From: an uncultured Succinatimonas sp. | GTDB taxonomy: Bacteria; Pseudomonadota; Gammaproteobacteria; Enterobacterales; Succinivibrionaceae | Length of the DNA: 7,187 nucleotides | NCBI GenBank assembly: GCA_937896115.1 | Contig: CALBLB010000200.1 | Span: 1 to 7,187 of the forward strand | Direction of reading: 5' to 3' | Shown: positions 1 through 7,187 of the stretch, one piece after another | How positions within the stretch are numbered: position 1 is the stretch's first letter | Layout of the letters: each line of letters begins with the position of its first letter | The notes under the pieces: generated by a model | The model's database searches: none | Seen by the model: only the letters and a program-made list of their open reading frames with translations | What the model was told of the DNA's origin: nothing | Made by a program: the position numbers and the translations under genes

Positions 1-3000
1 GACGGCTTTTGTATTTATCCCGTTGAAAAGATCCTTTAAATCAAGCTTTGCAAGCTTGTCTACGGAGCCGGACATGACTGCAGCTTCAAAAATATTCGCA
101 CAGTCGTATTTTACTGACGACAGATTGGCATTTTCAAAGTTTCCTCGAGTTATCAGCGCTTGATTTAACGCCTCCTGATTTTTGGCCGTGCTTATAAGTT
201 TGTTCAATTTGATAAGCCTGTTAAGCCCCAAAATAGCTAAATTTAAAGCCTCTTTGGCATGAAGTTCGTCGCCTGTGAGGATAAATGCTTTTGCATATGA
301 AGCTGCAGTCAAAGGCGATACTTCCTGGGCTTTGGCAAGTTCATAGGAGTAGCGCAGTTGTGAAAGGTTAGGATCGCCCAAAGAAGCAAGACTTTCCAAA
401 GCTAAAGACTTTACAGGCTCCCATGAGTAGGAGGCGGCGCTGTTAAGTCTTGCTCTTAAGCCGTTTTGCATTTCTGGGGCAACGAAAAAGCCTGCCTTAA
501 CACATTGAAGCAGGGCATGACAGGCCAGAATTTGAGCGTATTCATCCCCCGAAGTAAAGAAAGCCGAAGCATCGGTTTGGGCAATGAGATCCTCAAAGAG
601 TTCACGGATCTTGTCGTCGAATTTTTCATGATCGGGACAAGACAGTAACGACAGCAAAATGAGGGCTTGGTCTTGGAGCTGATAGAAGTTACTGTCACTT
701 AAGTTCAGCGTTTGTGACAAAGCCTGCGTATCAAGATAAGGAAGGTCGCCGAAGCTTAAGTGGGCGTTTTGGATGCCGTAGATAGGTACGGTTGCTTTTA
801 TGAACGCTTTGTCCTGGGCATTAAGATACTGCGTACTTTGGGTGAATACCGAAGGCTTTGGTGAAAGGATCATATTCCTCAGGGTTTGTCGGTGAGTGAA
901 TTTAGCGTTGGTAAGTGTATAGCTTATGCCGCCGCTGCCTTCGTTCACAGCTTTTGCCTTAAAGTTAAACGACGAACGCTCACCTTTTTTGACGATTAAT
1001 TTCTTTTTCGTAATGTCGGCACACTGTAAACCTTTCTCACAATGCAGTGAGAGCTCAAAGTTTTCATCATTAAGTTCAAGATTATGGAGGTCAAAGGTGA
1101 TCTCAGCTTCGTCGTTACGGTACATGGCAGCAGGCAGTCCTATAGAGGGAACGGCTTCCTGATGTACTTTTATTACTCTTTCCTGAGCTGCGAAGGAATG
1201 ATCATCTGCTGCCGTGACCGTAAGCTTTAAAGATCCTTGATAATCCGGGATCTTAAATTCTAGCGACGCTTTGCCGTTTTTAGCCTCACTTACTCCTTGT
1301 TCTAAGATCACATAAGGTTTATTGAGGAAAGAAGTAGGAGCAGTGAGCATATTTTCCATCATGGCATCTGCTCCGTAGCCCTGACCGTTTTCGCCGAAAG
1401 CGTGCAACAGTCTTGAAGACAGATCCGCTACTTTAAGATCATAAACAGGAGGAGCGGTGAAGAAGGTATAAGGATCTGCAAGTTTGTGTGCGGTAAGTCT
1501 TAGTATACCTTCGTCTACCAAGGAAGCGGTGTAGTGTATTTTTTCATGATCTTTTGGAAAGTCCAGAGTGATCGTAATTTTTTCATCAGGCCTGGCGCTT
1601 GACGGCGCTTGGATATTTAACGGCAGCTTTTTGTCCTGGCTATCCATATGAAGATAGATCAAACCAAAAGATCTCACCGCTGAGGGAACCTTTTGTGCAG
1701 GGGTGCTGAGGCTTATCAAAGCATGTACTCCTGCTCCGAAATTTTCGTCTGCCTTTACATATATGCTGTTTTCCCCCTTTTTTACGTCAAAACGTTTGGC
1801 CTGTATTATGTCGTTGGAACCGAGCATTACGTCGGCTTTTACGTCAAAACGTTTGGCCTGTATTATGTCGTTGGAACCGAGCATTACGTCGGCCGTGCCC
1901 GCAGCAGGTGAAATAAAGGAAAGTTTGATCTTATCCTGCGGCAAATAAGTTTTCTTATCGCAAGTTACTTCAAAACGATCAGGAGTCAGTTGTTCATTTT
2001 GTAAAAGACTGTAGCCTTTTACAAAAGACAAGGAAGAATTGCCGCCGCCGGCATTTACCTCTATCAGGTACTCACCGTCGTTAAGATCCTGAATAGGCAG
2101 TACGGCTTTACCGTCTTTACTGTCAAACTCCGACGTAGATACAGGATAACGTCTGTTTTTGGCAATGAATTTCCAGGCACCTCCGTCCAAAACATATTGA
2201 TAATCCCGGACTATCCTAAATAACGTGTAGTGAAGTTTAGAGTGAAGCGGCTTTCCCAAGGGATCAACACAGATCATGTCAAGACTATCTTCGTTATGCT
2301 TTATACCTATAAGCGGAGTACGCGGAAAAATCTGATATCTGGCGCTAAAAGGGGTTGAATTTCCGTTTGCAAAGACATGAGAGGTGAAATTTAATTTTTT
2401 GGCGTGGACAAAATCAGGCAGTTGCACCTTAAAACTGCCGCGCCCGTCTTTTCCTAAAATGACATCAGTCAGATCTTGTTGCCAGTTTTCATCATTTGAA
2501 AATTGATCTGCAGGTCCGAAAGTATAGGTTGATAAAGTACCTTCGGTAAAAGGATGAGGATCGTTAAGTGTGAAAAATGAGGCATCGGCACTAAGTCCCT
2601 GTGCCGGCGCTCCGTAGTTATATGAAGCCTGAATACGTAAATTTGCCTCTTCTCCGAAGGTGAATTTGTCTTTGCCGTTTTCATCGCGTATTGAAAGTTC
2701 CTGCGGGGTGTAGTCGCTGATGAGTATAGTGTTTTGACTTAACTGGCGGTTACCTAAGTAACTTTCGACAAACCAGGTTCCGAAAGGTCCTTGTTTGGGA
2801 ATGAGAAAATCTCCTTCAAAAAAACCGCTTCCTTTAGCTTTCAAAGTTTGAGTCGATAAAATCGCCCCGTCACTGCGGCGCAGTTTTACTATCAGGGCGT
2901 CAAGCTTTGCTGCTTGCAGGTTTTGATCGCGTACCAGTGCGGTAAAGCGTATTTTTTCCCCGCCTTTGGCAATCCCGCGATCAAAAAATCCCATGACTCT

Positions 3001-4215
3001 GAGGTTTGTTGGCTCGCTAAAAGGCAGGGTACGATCTTCGGTGCCGGTAAGAGCTTGCAACGAGACATCCGCCTGCCCCTCAAGCGGCAACATAAAAAAG
3101 TCGTTGCCGTGGGATACGGCAATTGCCGAGGGGCGTGCGGCATCTTTACCTTTTATGGCTTCGTAAGGCACGGTAGCAAAGCCGTCGGCATCGGTGTTTG
3201 CTTTGTACAGTTCGAAATTACCGCGGCTTAACAGGGTTATTTGAGCTCCAGGAACCGGATTGGCACTTTTTAAACTGCGGACGGCTATGGTTATCGAGTT
3301 ATCACTGCGGTAGGCAGTGACCCCCAGATCGCTTACTATAATCAGACGAGACAAAGAGCGGTCAGGAAAATCCTGAGCATTCTCGTTGTTTAAAGTACTG
3401 TCAGTTACCGTAAGCAGGTAAACCCCGTCGTCAGGATTTTTTCCGCACAGTGAAGCCAAATCCACGGGCGTGGTCATGCTGTCGTTGCGTTTGCCCATGG
3501 TATTGATATTTTTTTCGGCAATTTTTTTGGCATGATCGCGAATAAGCGGCCATAATTCCCAGTTTTGCAGATTGTCACCGCCTATATGATCGGCAAATTC
3601 AGAATCTATAAGTGAATTTTTTTCTATGCAGTAAAGCGTTGCCTTGATTTTAGACATATTTACCGACGTGACATAGACTGTGGCATCACTTATTGATTTT
3701 GGCAGCAGGATCCCGCGTTCAAGACTTAGGTGCGGTTTAATATCACTTAAAGTGATACTTTTTATTTCATCATGGGGCAGTACCAATCCGTTGGCAGAAA
3801 GCAAGCCTTTTTTCAAAGTTAAACTGTAAGTTTCCCCGCCTTTTAATCCGGAAACGCATACGCTGTTATCTTTGGCAAAAGGTAATAACCCTTCTATTTG
3901 CTGATCTTTTGAGTTAATTACTTTTAAGTAAGCTTTAAGCAAGCCTATCTTGGGAGAGTTTTCCATATCGTCGTTTAATACGGCGCATAAGGTTGATCCT
4001 GAAGAATATTTTTCTTCGTTAATCTGGTTAAACGTCAGGCGGCGATCAGTATTTTGGGAAGGCTCTGCCAAGGCGATCCTGCCTGACACGAGCACTCCAG
4101 TAAGTAGGCACAGAGCAACTTTGCCTATTTTGAGTAAAGAAGTGACGGAAAGTGACCTTTTTTGGTTGGCAATTAATCCTAAGCCAAGACGTTTTGAGTT
4201 TGGTTGTTTTTTCAT
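1..4215 (-). CDS. Exported alpha-2-macroglobulin family protein, thioester-less (partial, C-terminus beyond left edge)
   Basis: The frame is open for 1405 codons from the ATG at 4215 to the window edge, with no stop or frameshift. Bacterial alpha-2-macroglobulins are large periplasmic proteins thought to trap attacking proteases; that role is known for the family and inferred here. Residues 1-50 look like a signal peptide. Family landmarks follow in order: an N-terminal MG region with VCVSGLKGGETYSLTL near 125-140; an MG3-like segment DLGVTAYRSD...PVPGAQITLL near 291-325; FFDRGIAKGGEKIRFTALVRD near 408-428, matching the family's DRxxYRPGE strand; YNYGAPAQG near 534; a bait-region-type domain near 740-830; SLVDEGILRLTAHKLADPYTFF near 895-917; the A2M core (IPDYQGSLKLTV) near 989-1000; then a helical domain from about 1150. 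The CxEQ thioester motif is absent from the expected place near 1165-1185. An AAGGTG ribosome site lies 5' of the ATG. E. coli YfhM and YfaS are the nearest comparisons; the missing thioester is more like YfaS. The 3' end is unseen. Confidence 0.9.
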   Translation of the reverse strand, partial: MKKQPNSKRLGLGLIANQKRSLSVTSLLKIGKVALCLLTGVLVSGRIALAEPSQNTDRRLTFNQINEEKYSSGSTLCAVLNDDMENSPKIGLLKAYLKVINSKDQQIEGLLPFAKDNSVCVSGLKGGETYSLTLKKGLLSANGLVLPHDEIKSITLSDIKPHLSLERGILLPKSISDATVYVTSVNMSKIKATLYCIEKNSLIDSEFADHIGGDNLQNWELWPLIRDHAKKIAEKNINTMGKRNDSMTTPVDLASLCGKNPDDGVYLLTVTDSTLNNENAQDFPDRSLSRLIIVSDLGVTAYRSDNSITIAVRSLKSANPVPGAQITLLSRGNFELYKANTDADGFATVPYEAIKGKDAARPSAIAVSHGNDFFMLPLEGQADVSLQALTGTEDRTLPFSEPTNLRVMGFFDRGIAKGGEKIRFTALVRDQNLQAAKLDALIVKLRRSDGAILSTQTLKAKGSGFFEGDFLIPKQGPFGTWFVESYLGNRQLSQNTILISDYTPQELSIRDENGKDKFTFGEEANLRIQASYNYGAPAQGLSADASFFTLNDPHPFTEGTLSTYTFGPADQFSNDENWQQDLTDVILGKDGRGSFKVQLPDFVHAKKLNFTSHVFANGNSTPFSARYQIFPRTPLIGIKHNEDSLDMICVDPLGKPLHSKLHYTLFRIVRDYQYVLDGGAWKFIAKNRRYPVSTSEFDSKDGKAVLPIQDLNDGEYLIEVNAGGGNSSLSFVKGYSLLQNEQLTPDRFEVTCDKKTYLPQDKIKLSFISPAAGTADVMLGSNDIIQAKRFDVKADVMLGSNDIIQAKRFDVKKGENSIYVKADENFGAGVHALISLSTPAQKVPSAVRSFGLIYLHMDSQDKKLPLNIQAPSSARPDEKITITLDFPKDHEKIHYTASLVDEGILRLTAHKLADPYTFFTAPPVYDLKVADLSSRLLHAFGENGQGYGADAMMENMLTAPTSFLNKPYVILEQGVSEAKNGKASLEFKIPDYQGSLKLTVTAADDHSFAAQERVIKVHQEAVPSIGLPAAMYRNDEAEITFDLHNLELNDENFELSLHCEKGLQCADITKKKLIVKKGERSSFNFKAKAVNEGSGGISYTLTNAKFTHRQTLRNMILSPKPSVFTQSTQYLNAQDKAFIKATVPIYGIQNAHLSFGDLPYLDTQALSQTLNLSDSNFYQLQDQALILLSLLSCPDHEKFDDKIRELFEDLIAQTDASAFFTSGDEYAQILACHALLQCVKAGFFVAPEMQNGLRARLNSAASYSWEPVKSLALESLASLGDPNLSQLRYSYELAKAQEVSPLTAASYAKAFILTGDELHAKEALNLAILGLNRLIKLNKLISTAKNQEALNQALITRGNFENANLSSVKYDCANIFEAAVMSGSVDKLAKLDLKDLFNGINTKAV
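1780..1893 (-). repeat. Perfect 57-bp tandem direct repeat (two copies) inside the alpha-2-macroglobulin gene
   Basis: Positions 1780-1836 and 1837-1893 are identical over all 57 bases and directly adjacent; identity stops on both outer sides. Because 57 is 19 codons, the frame is kept. Each copy encodes ADVMLGSNDIIQAKRFDVK, giving residues 775-793 and 794-812. The unit contains GACGTA near both ends, a short homology that could have supported slippage or unequal exchange. The lack of even silent differences points to a recent event or to ongoing expansion and contraction. Confidence 0.97.
4066..4215 (-). other. Signal peptide of the alpha-2-macroglobulin-like protein
   Basis: The first 50 residues have an unusually long basic N-region (about residues 1-32, rich in K and R), a hydrophobic stretch VALCLLTGVLVSG at 33-45, and an ALA site at 48-50 followed by EPSQN. 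This predicts Sec export and signal peptidase I cleavage after residue 50. The only cysteine in it (C36) is preceded by VAL, which is not a lipobox, so the mature protein is probably soluble in the periplasm and not a lipoprotein as E. coli YfhM is. No other sensible start codon exists before the hydrophobic core, so the long N-region seems genuine. Confidence 0.75.
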
Positions 4216-4222
4216 TTCCGCA

Positions 4223-4229
4223 CACCTTT
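4223..4229 (-). promoter_or_regulatory. Ribosome binding site for the alpha-2-macroglobulin gene
   Basis: On the minus strand AAAGGTG lies about 7-9 bases before the ATG at 4215. It supports that ATG as the start and with it the long N-region of the signal peptide. Confidence 0.6.
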
Positions 4230-4243
4230 TATAAAAACTTATC

Positions 4244-4271
4244 GTTTTAAATTTGGTTTCTTTACAGACAA
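4244..4271 (-). promoter_or_regulatory. Weak candidate sigma-70 promoter for the alpha-2-macroglobulin gene
   Basis: On the minus strand TTGTCT (4271-4266) is followed after 16 bases by TAAAAC (4249-4244), about 30 bases before the start codon. Both boxes match the consensus only partly and the region is AT-rich, so chance matches are likely. The gene probably does need its own promoter, because a strong terminator separates it from eno. Confidence 0.25.
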
Positions 4272-4372
4272 AGCGATGGATTAACAGATGAAAACAAGCA
4301 CGTTTTTTACACGACAACTACTGGGTATTGTGTTTAAACCCAAGTGATATTTTTTTAAGACAAGTTAAATTC

Positions 4373-4410
4373 TAACCGTAAGCACGGGATTTGTATTTTA
4401 AAAACGGTTA
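4373..4410. repeat. Inverted repeat upstream of the alpha-2-macroglobulin gene
   Basis: TAACCGT (4373-4379) and ACGGTTA (4404-4410) are perfect 7-base inverted arms 24 bases apart, in the AT-rich spacer after eno. A second, imperfect symmetric site with arms TGGGT and ACCCA lies at 4322-4342 around GTTTAAAC. Either could be an operator for the macroglobulin gene, but such matches also arise by chance in AT-rich DNA. Confidence 0.35.
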
Positions 4411-4446
4411 AAGAAGGAAGAAAAACTTTTTTTTGTGCAAATGATC

Positions 4447-4471
4447 AAAAAAAGGCCGGAAACCGGCCTTT
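4447..4471 (-). terminator. Rho-independent terminator of eno
   Basis: Read on the minus strand, AAAGGCCGG and CCGGCCTTT form a 9-bp perfect stem with a 3-base loop (TTT), and the run of T continues to seven. It begins about 25 bases after the eno stop codon. On the plus strand the hairpin is not followed by a T-run, so it acts in one direction and insulates the macroglobulin gene from eno transcription. Confidence 0.92.
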
Positions 4472-4495
4472 ATACATGCTGAAAAATCCGAATGA

Positions 4496-5912
<1,417 letters not shown>

Positions 5913-5921
5913 CTACTTTTG

Positions 5922-5935
5922 TTAGCTATAGCTAA
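5922..5935. promoter_or_regulatory. 14-bp perfect palindrome, possible operator upstream of the eno promoter
   Basis: TTAGCTATAGCTAA is its own reverse complement over all 14 bases. Its centre lies about 51 bases before the predicted eno start of transcription and ends 10 bases before the -35 box. The half-site GTTAGC occurs again at 5898-5903, inside the promoter spacer, 23 bases (about two helical turns) away. Position and symmetry suggest binding of a dimeric regulator; no known operator was recognised. Confidence 0.4.
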
Positions 5936-6013
5936 TTTATTAAATAATACATTGAAAATGTACAATATTTTTGTTTAATGCACATTGTTGCTTCGCTTTA
6001 AAAGGGGATAGCT

Positions 6014-6042
6014 CTTGAAAAAACTTTTATCCGTCACCATGT
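6014..6042 (+). promoter_or_regulatory. Sigma-32 (RpoH) heat-shock promoter for htpG
   Basis: CTTGAAA (6014-6020) is a full match to the sigma-32 -35 element. After 14 bases CACCATGT (6035-6042) matches the CCCCATNT -10 element with one mismatch. Transcription would start near 6050, about 50 bases before the htpG ATG. htpG belongs to the sigma-32 regulon in E. coli, so motif and gene support each other. No good sigma-70 promoter was seen for htpG. Confidence 0.85.
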
Positions 6043-6054
6043 AGCAAAACAACT

Positions 6055-6075
6055 TGAAGCATATATTCAGCTTCA
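6055..6075 (+). other. Small hairpin in the htpG leader
   Basis: TGAAGC (6055-6060) and GCTTCA (6070-6075) can pair as a 6-bp stem with a 9-base AU-rich loop, close to the 5' end of the predicted transcript. It is weak and could be chance; a role in mRNA stability or translation control is possible. Confidence 0.35.
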
Positions 6076-6085
6076 TTTGAAATTT

Positions 6086-6090
6086 GGAGA
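6086..6090 (+). promoter_or_regulatory. Ribosome binding site of htpG
   Basis: GGAGA ends 9 bases before the ATG at 6100 and fixes the start. The flanking bases can pair weakly with each other around it (6079-6095). Confidence 0.85.
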
Positions 6091-6099
6091 AATTCAACA

Positions 6100-7187
6100 A
6101 TGACAGCTACCGTTCACGGCTTTCAGACTCAGGTCGCCAAGCTTTTGGATCTTTTGGCCAATTCCCTTTATTCAAACCGCGAAGTTTTTTTGCGCGAGCT
6201 TGTATCCAACGCCTCAGACGCCATAGACAAGTTGCATTTCCTCTCCCTGACCAATCCGGATCTCATCAAGGATGATCCTGAATTTAAGATCACCGTAAAA
6301 GCGGATAAGGACGCCAAAACCCTTACCATCACCGATAACGGCATAGGTATGACTTTGGATGAGGCCAACAGCCACTTAGGTACCATTGCCGAATCCGGTA
6401 CCGAGAACTTCATGAAGAATTTGACCGGAGATGCTCAGAAAGATTCTCAGCTCATAGGTCAGTTCGGCGTAGGTTTTTATTCGTCATTCATCGTCGCCGA
6501 TCGCGTGACCGTATTGTCGCGCTCGGTTAATGCCAAAGATTCAGAAGGCGTAAGATGGGAATCTGACGGCTCCGGGACCTTCGAATCTGAAAATATAGAA
6601 CGTAAGGTGCGCGGCACTGAAATAATTCTGCATTTAAAAGAAAATGCTCAAGAGTTCCTCGAAGAGTGGACTTTGCGCGATGCCATTACCAAATATTCAG
6701 ATCACATCAGCGTGCCGGTAATGCTGTGGGTACAAAAGTTCGATACTCCTGCTGAGAACGCTTCAGAAGAGGAAAAAAAGAATCCCAAATCCCATTATGA
6801 GTGGGAGCAGGTTAACGATGCCAAAGCGTTGTGGACTCGCAATCCTAAGGATATTAAACCAGAAGAGTACAAAGAATTTTACAAACATTTGTCCCATGAC
6901 TATCAGGATCCTCTGACCTGGGCTCACAATAAGGTTGAAGGCAGCATTGAATACACTTCATTGCTGTTCGTACCTAAGAATGCTCCTTGGGATCTGTTTA
7001 ATCGCGAGCATCAGCACGGGCTTAAGCTCTTTGTACAACGCGTGTTCATCATGGATAAAGCCGATGCTTTCCTGCCTAATTACCTGCGTTTTGTGTCAGG
7101 CCTTGTAGACACCAATGCTTTGCCTTTGAACGTGTCACGTGAATTGTTGCAAGACAGCTCGGTTACCCGCAAGTTAAAGAAGGCTCT
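6100..7187 (+). CDS. htpG: HtpG, bacterial Hsp90 chaperone (partial, C-terminus beyond right edge)
   Basis: HtpG is a cytosolic, ATP-dependent dimeric chaperone that remodels client proteins together with DnaK. The visible 362 codons cover the N-terminal GHKL ATPase domain and most of the middle domain; the E. coli protein has 624 residues. Landmarks are [13 protein letters not shown] with catalytic E33 and nucleotide-site N37, DNGIGM at 79-84 with the adenine-binding D79, LGTIAESGT at 93-101, the ATP-lid glycine motif [11 protein letters not shown] at 120-130, the middle-domain run [21 protein letters not shown] and [12 protein letters not shown], and [10 protein letters not shown] at 344-353 with R347 matching the catalytic-loop arginine (E. 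coli R336). A charged stretch rich in E and K around residues 222-232 makes it about 11 residues longer than E. coli up to this point. The start follows a good ribosome site and a sigma-32 promoter. The reading frame continues at the edge. Confidence 0.98.
   Translation, partial: MTATVHGFQTQVAKLLDLLANSLYSNREVFLRELVSNASDAIDKLHFLSLTNPDLIKDDPEFKITVKADKDAKTLTITDNGIGMTLDEANSHLGTIAESGTENFMKNLTGDAQKDSQLIGQFGVGFYSSFIVADRVTVLSRSVNAKDSEGVRWESDGSGTFESENIERKVRGTEIILHLKENAQEFLEEWTLRDAITKYSDHISVPVMLWVQKFDTPAENASEEEKKNPKSHYEWEQVNDAKALWTRNPKDIKPEEYKEFYKHLSHDYQDPLTWAHNKVEGSIEYTSLLFVPKNAPWDLFNREHQHGLKLFVQRVFIMDKADAFLPNYLRFVSGLVDTNALPLNVSRELLQDSSVTRKLKKA

Noticed and set aside
43..57. AAGCTT repeated with a 3-base gap
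   Set aside because: Simply encodes the KLAKL stretch of a helical segment in the macroglobulin; no further copies.
1780..1893. CRISPR-like or satellite array
   Set aside because: Only two copies, directly adjacent without spacers, in frame inside a coding gene.
1693..1948. Two plus-strand open frames containing an internal repeat
   Set aside because: They lie wholly inside the macroglobulin gene on the other strand; the repeat in them only mirrors the 57-bp duplication. No ribosome site or family resemblance.
2892..3231. Overlapping small open frames on both strands
   Set aside because: The minus-strand macroglobulin frame runs through here with recognisable MG-domain motifs; the others are out-of-frame shadows.
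4101..4122. Lipoprotein lipobox around C36 of the macroglobulin signal peptide
   Set aside because: The residues before the cysteine are VAL, with leucine where glycine, alanine or serine is required, and the cysteine is inside the hydrophobic core.
6168..6413. Minus-strand open frame inside htpG
   Set aside because: The plus strand encodes conserved Hsp90 ATPase motifs over the same bases; no ribosome site or promoter supports the antisense frame.

Overview
The window looks like ordinary chromosomal DNA from a Gram-negative gammaproteobacterium. The enolase and HtpG proteins resemble gammaproteobacterial versions closely, the large exported protein belongs to the bacterial alpha-2-macroglobulin family, and the sigma-70 and sigma-32 promoter motifs follow the enterobacterial pattern. 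A moderately AT-rich, perhaps host-associated lineage such as Succinivibrionaceae would fit, but that is a guess from overall character and not from a marker gene. No mobile element, CRISPR array, tRNA or rRNA was seen.

Layout. Positions 4215 down to 1 (minus strand) hold one uninterrupted reading frame of 1405 codons that runs off the left edge. It encodes an exported alpha-2-macroglobulin-like protein with an N-terminal signal peptide, a chain of macroglobulin (MG) domains, an A2M core and the start of the thioester-type helical domain. The thioester motif CxEQ itself is missing. Inside the bait-region-type domain the gene carries a perfect in-frame 57-bp tandem duplication (1780-1893). Positions 4216-4495 are an AT-rich spacer with the eno terminator, weak promoter candidates and two inverted repeats. 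Positions 5797-4496 (minus) hold complete eno (enolase, 433 aa). Positions 5798-6099 are a compact divergent control region. Towards eno it has a good sigma-70 promoter, a 14-bp perfect palindrome just upstream of it, and an intrinsic-terminator-like hairpin in the short leader. Towards htpG it has a strong sigma-32 heat-shock promoter and a leader with weak hairpins. Position 6100 to the right edge (plus) is the first 362 codons of htpG, the bacterial Hsp90.

The three genes do not form a pathway: glycolysis, protein folding and envelope defence sit side by side. The most interesting points are (1) the recent-looking duplication in the macroglobulin bait-type domain, (2) the loss of its thioester motif, (3) the apparent attenuator between the eno promoter and the eno start, and (4) an enolase whose usually invariant phosphate-binding arginine is histidine. 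I found no clear evidence of a wholly new multi-gene system.
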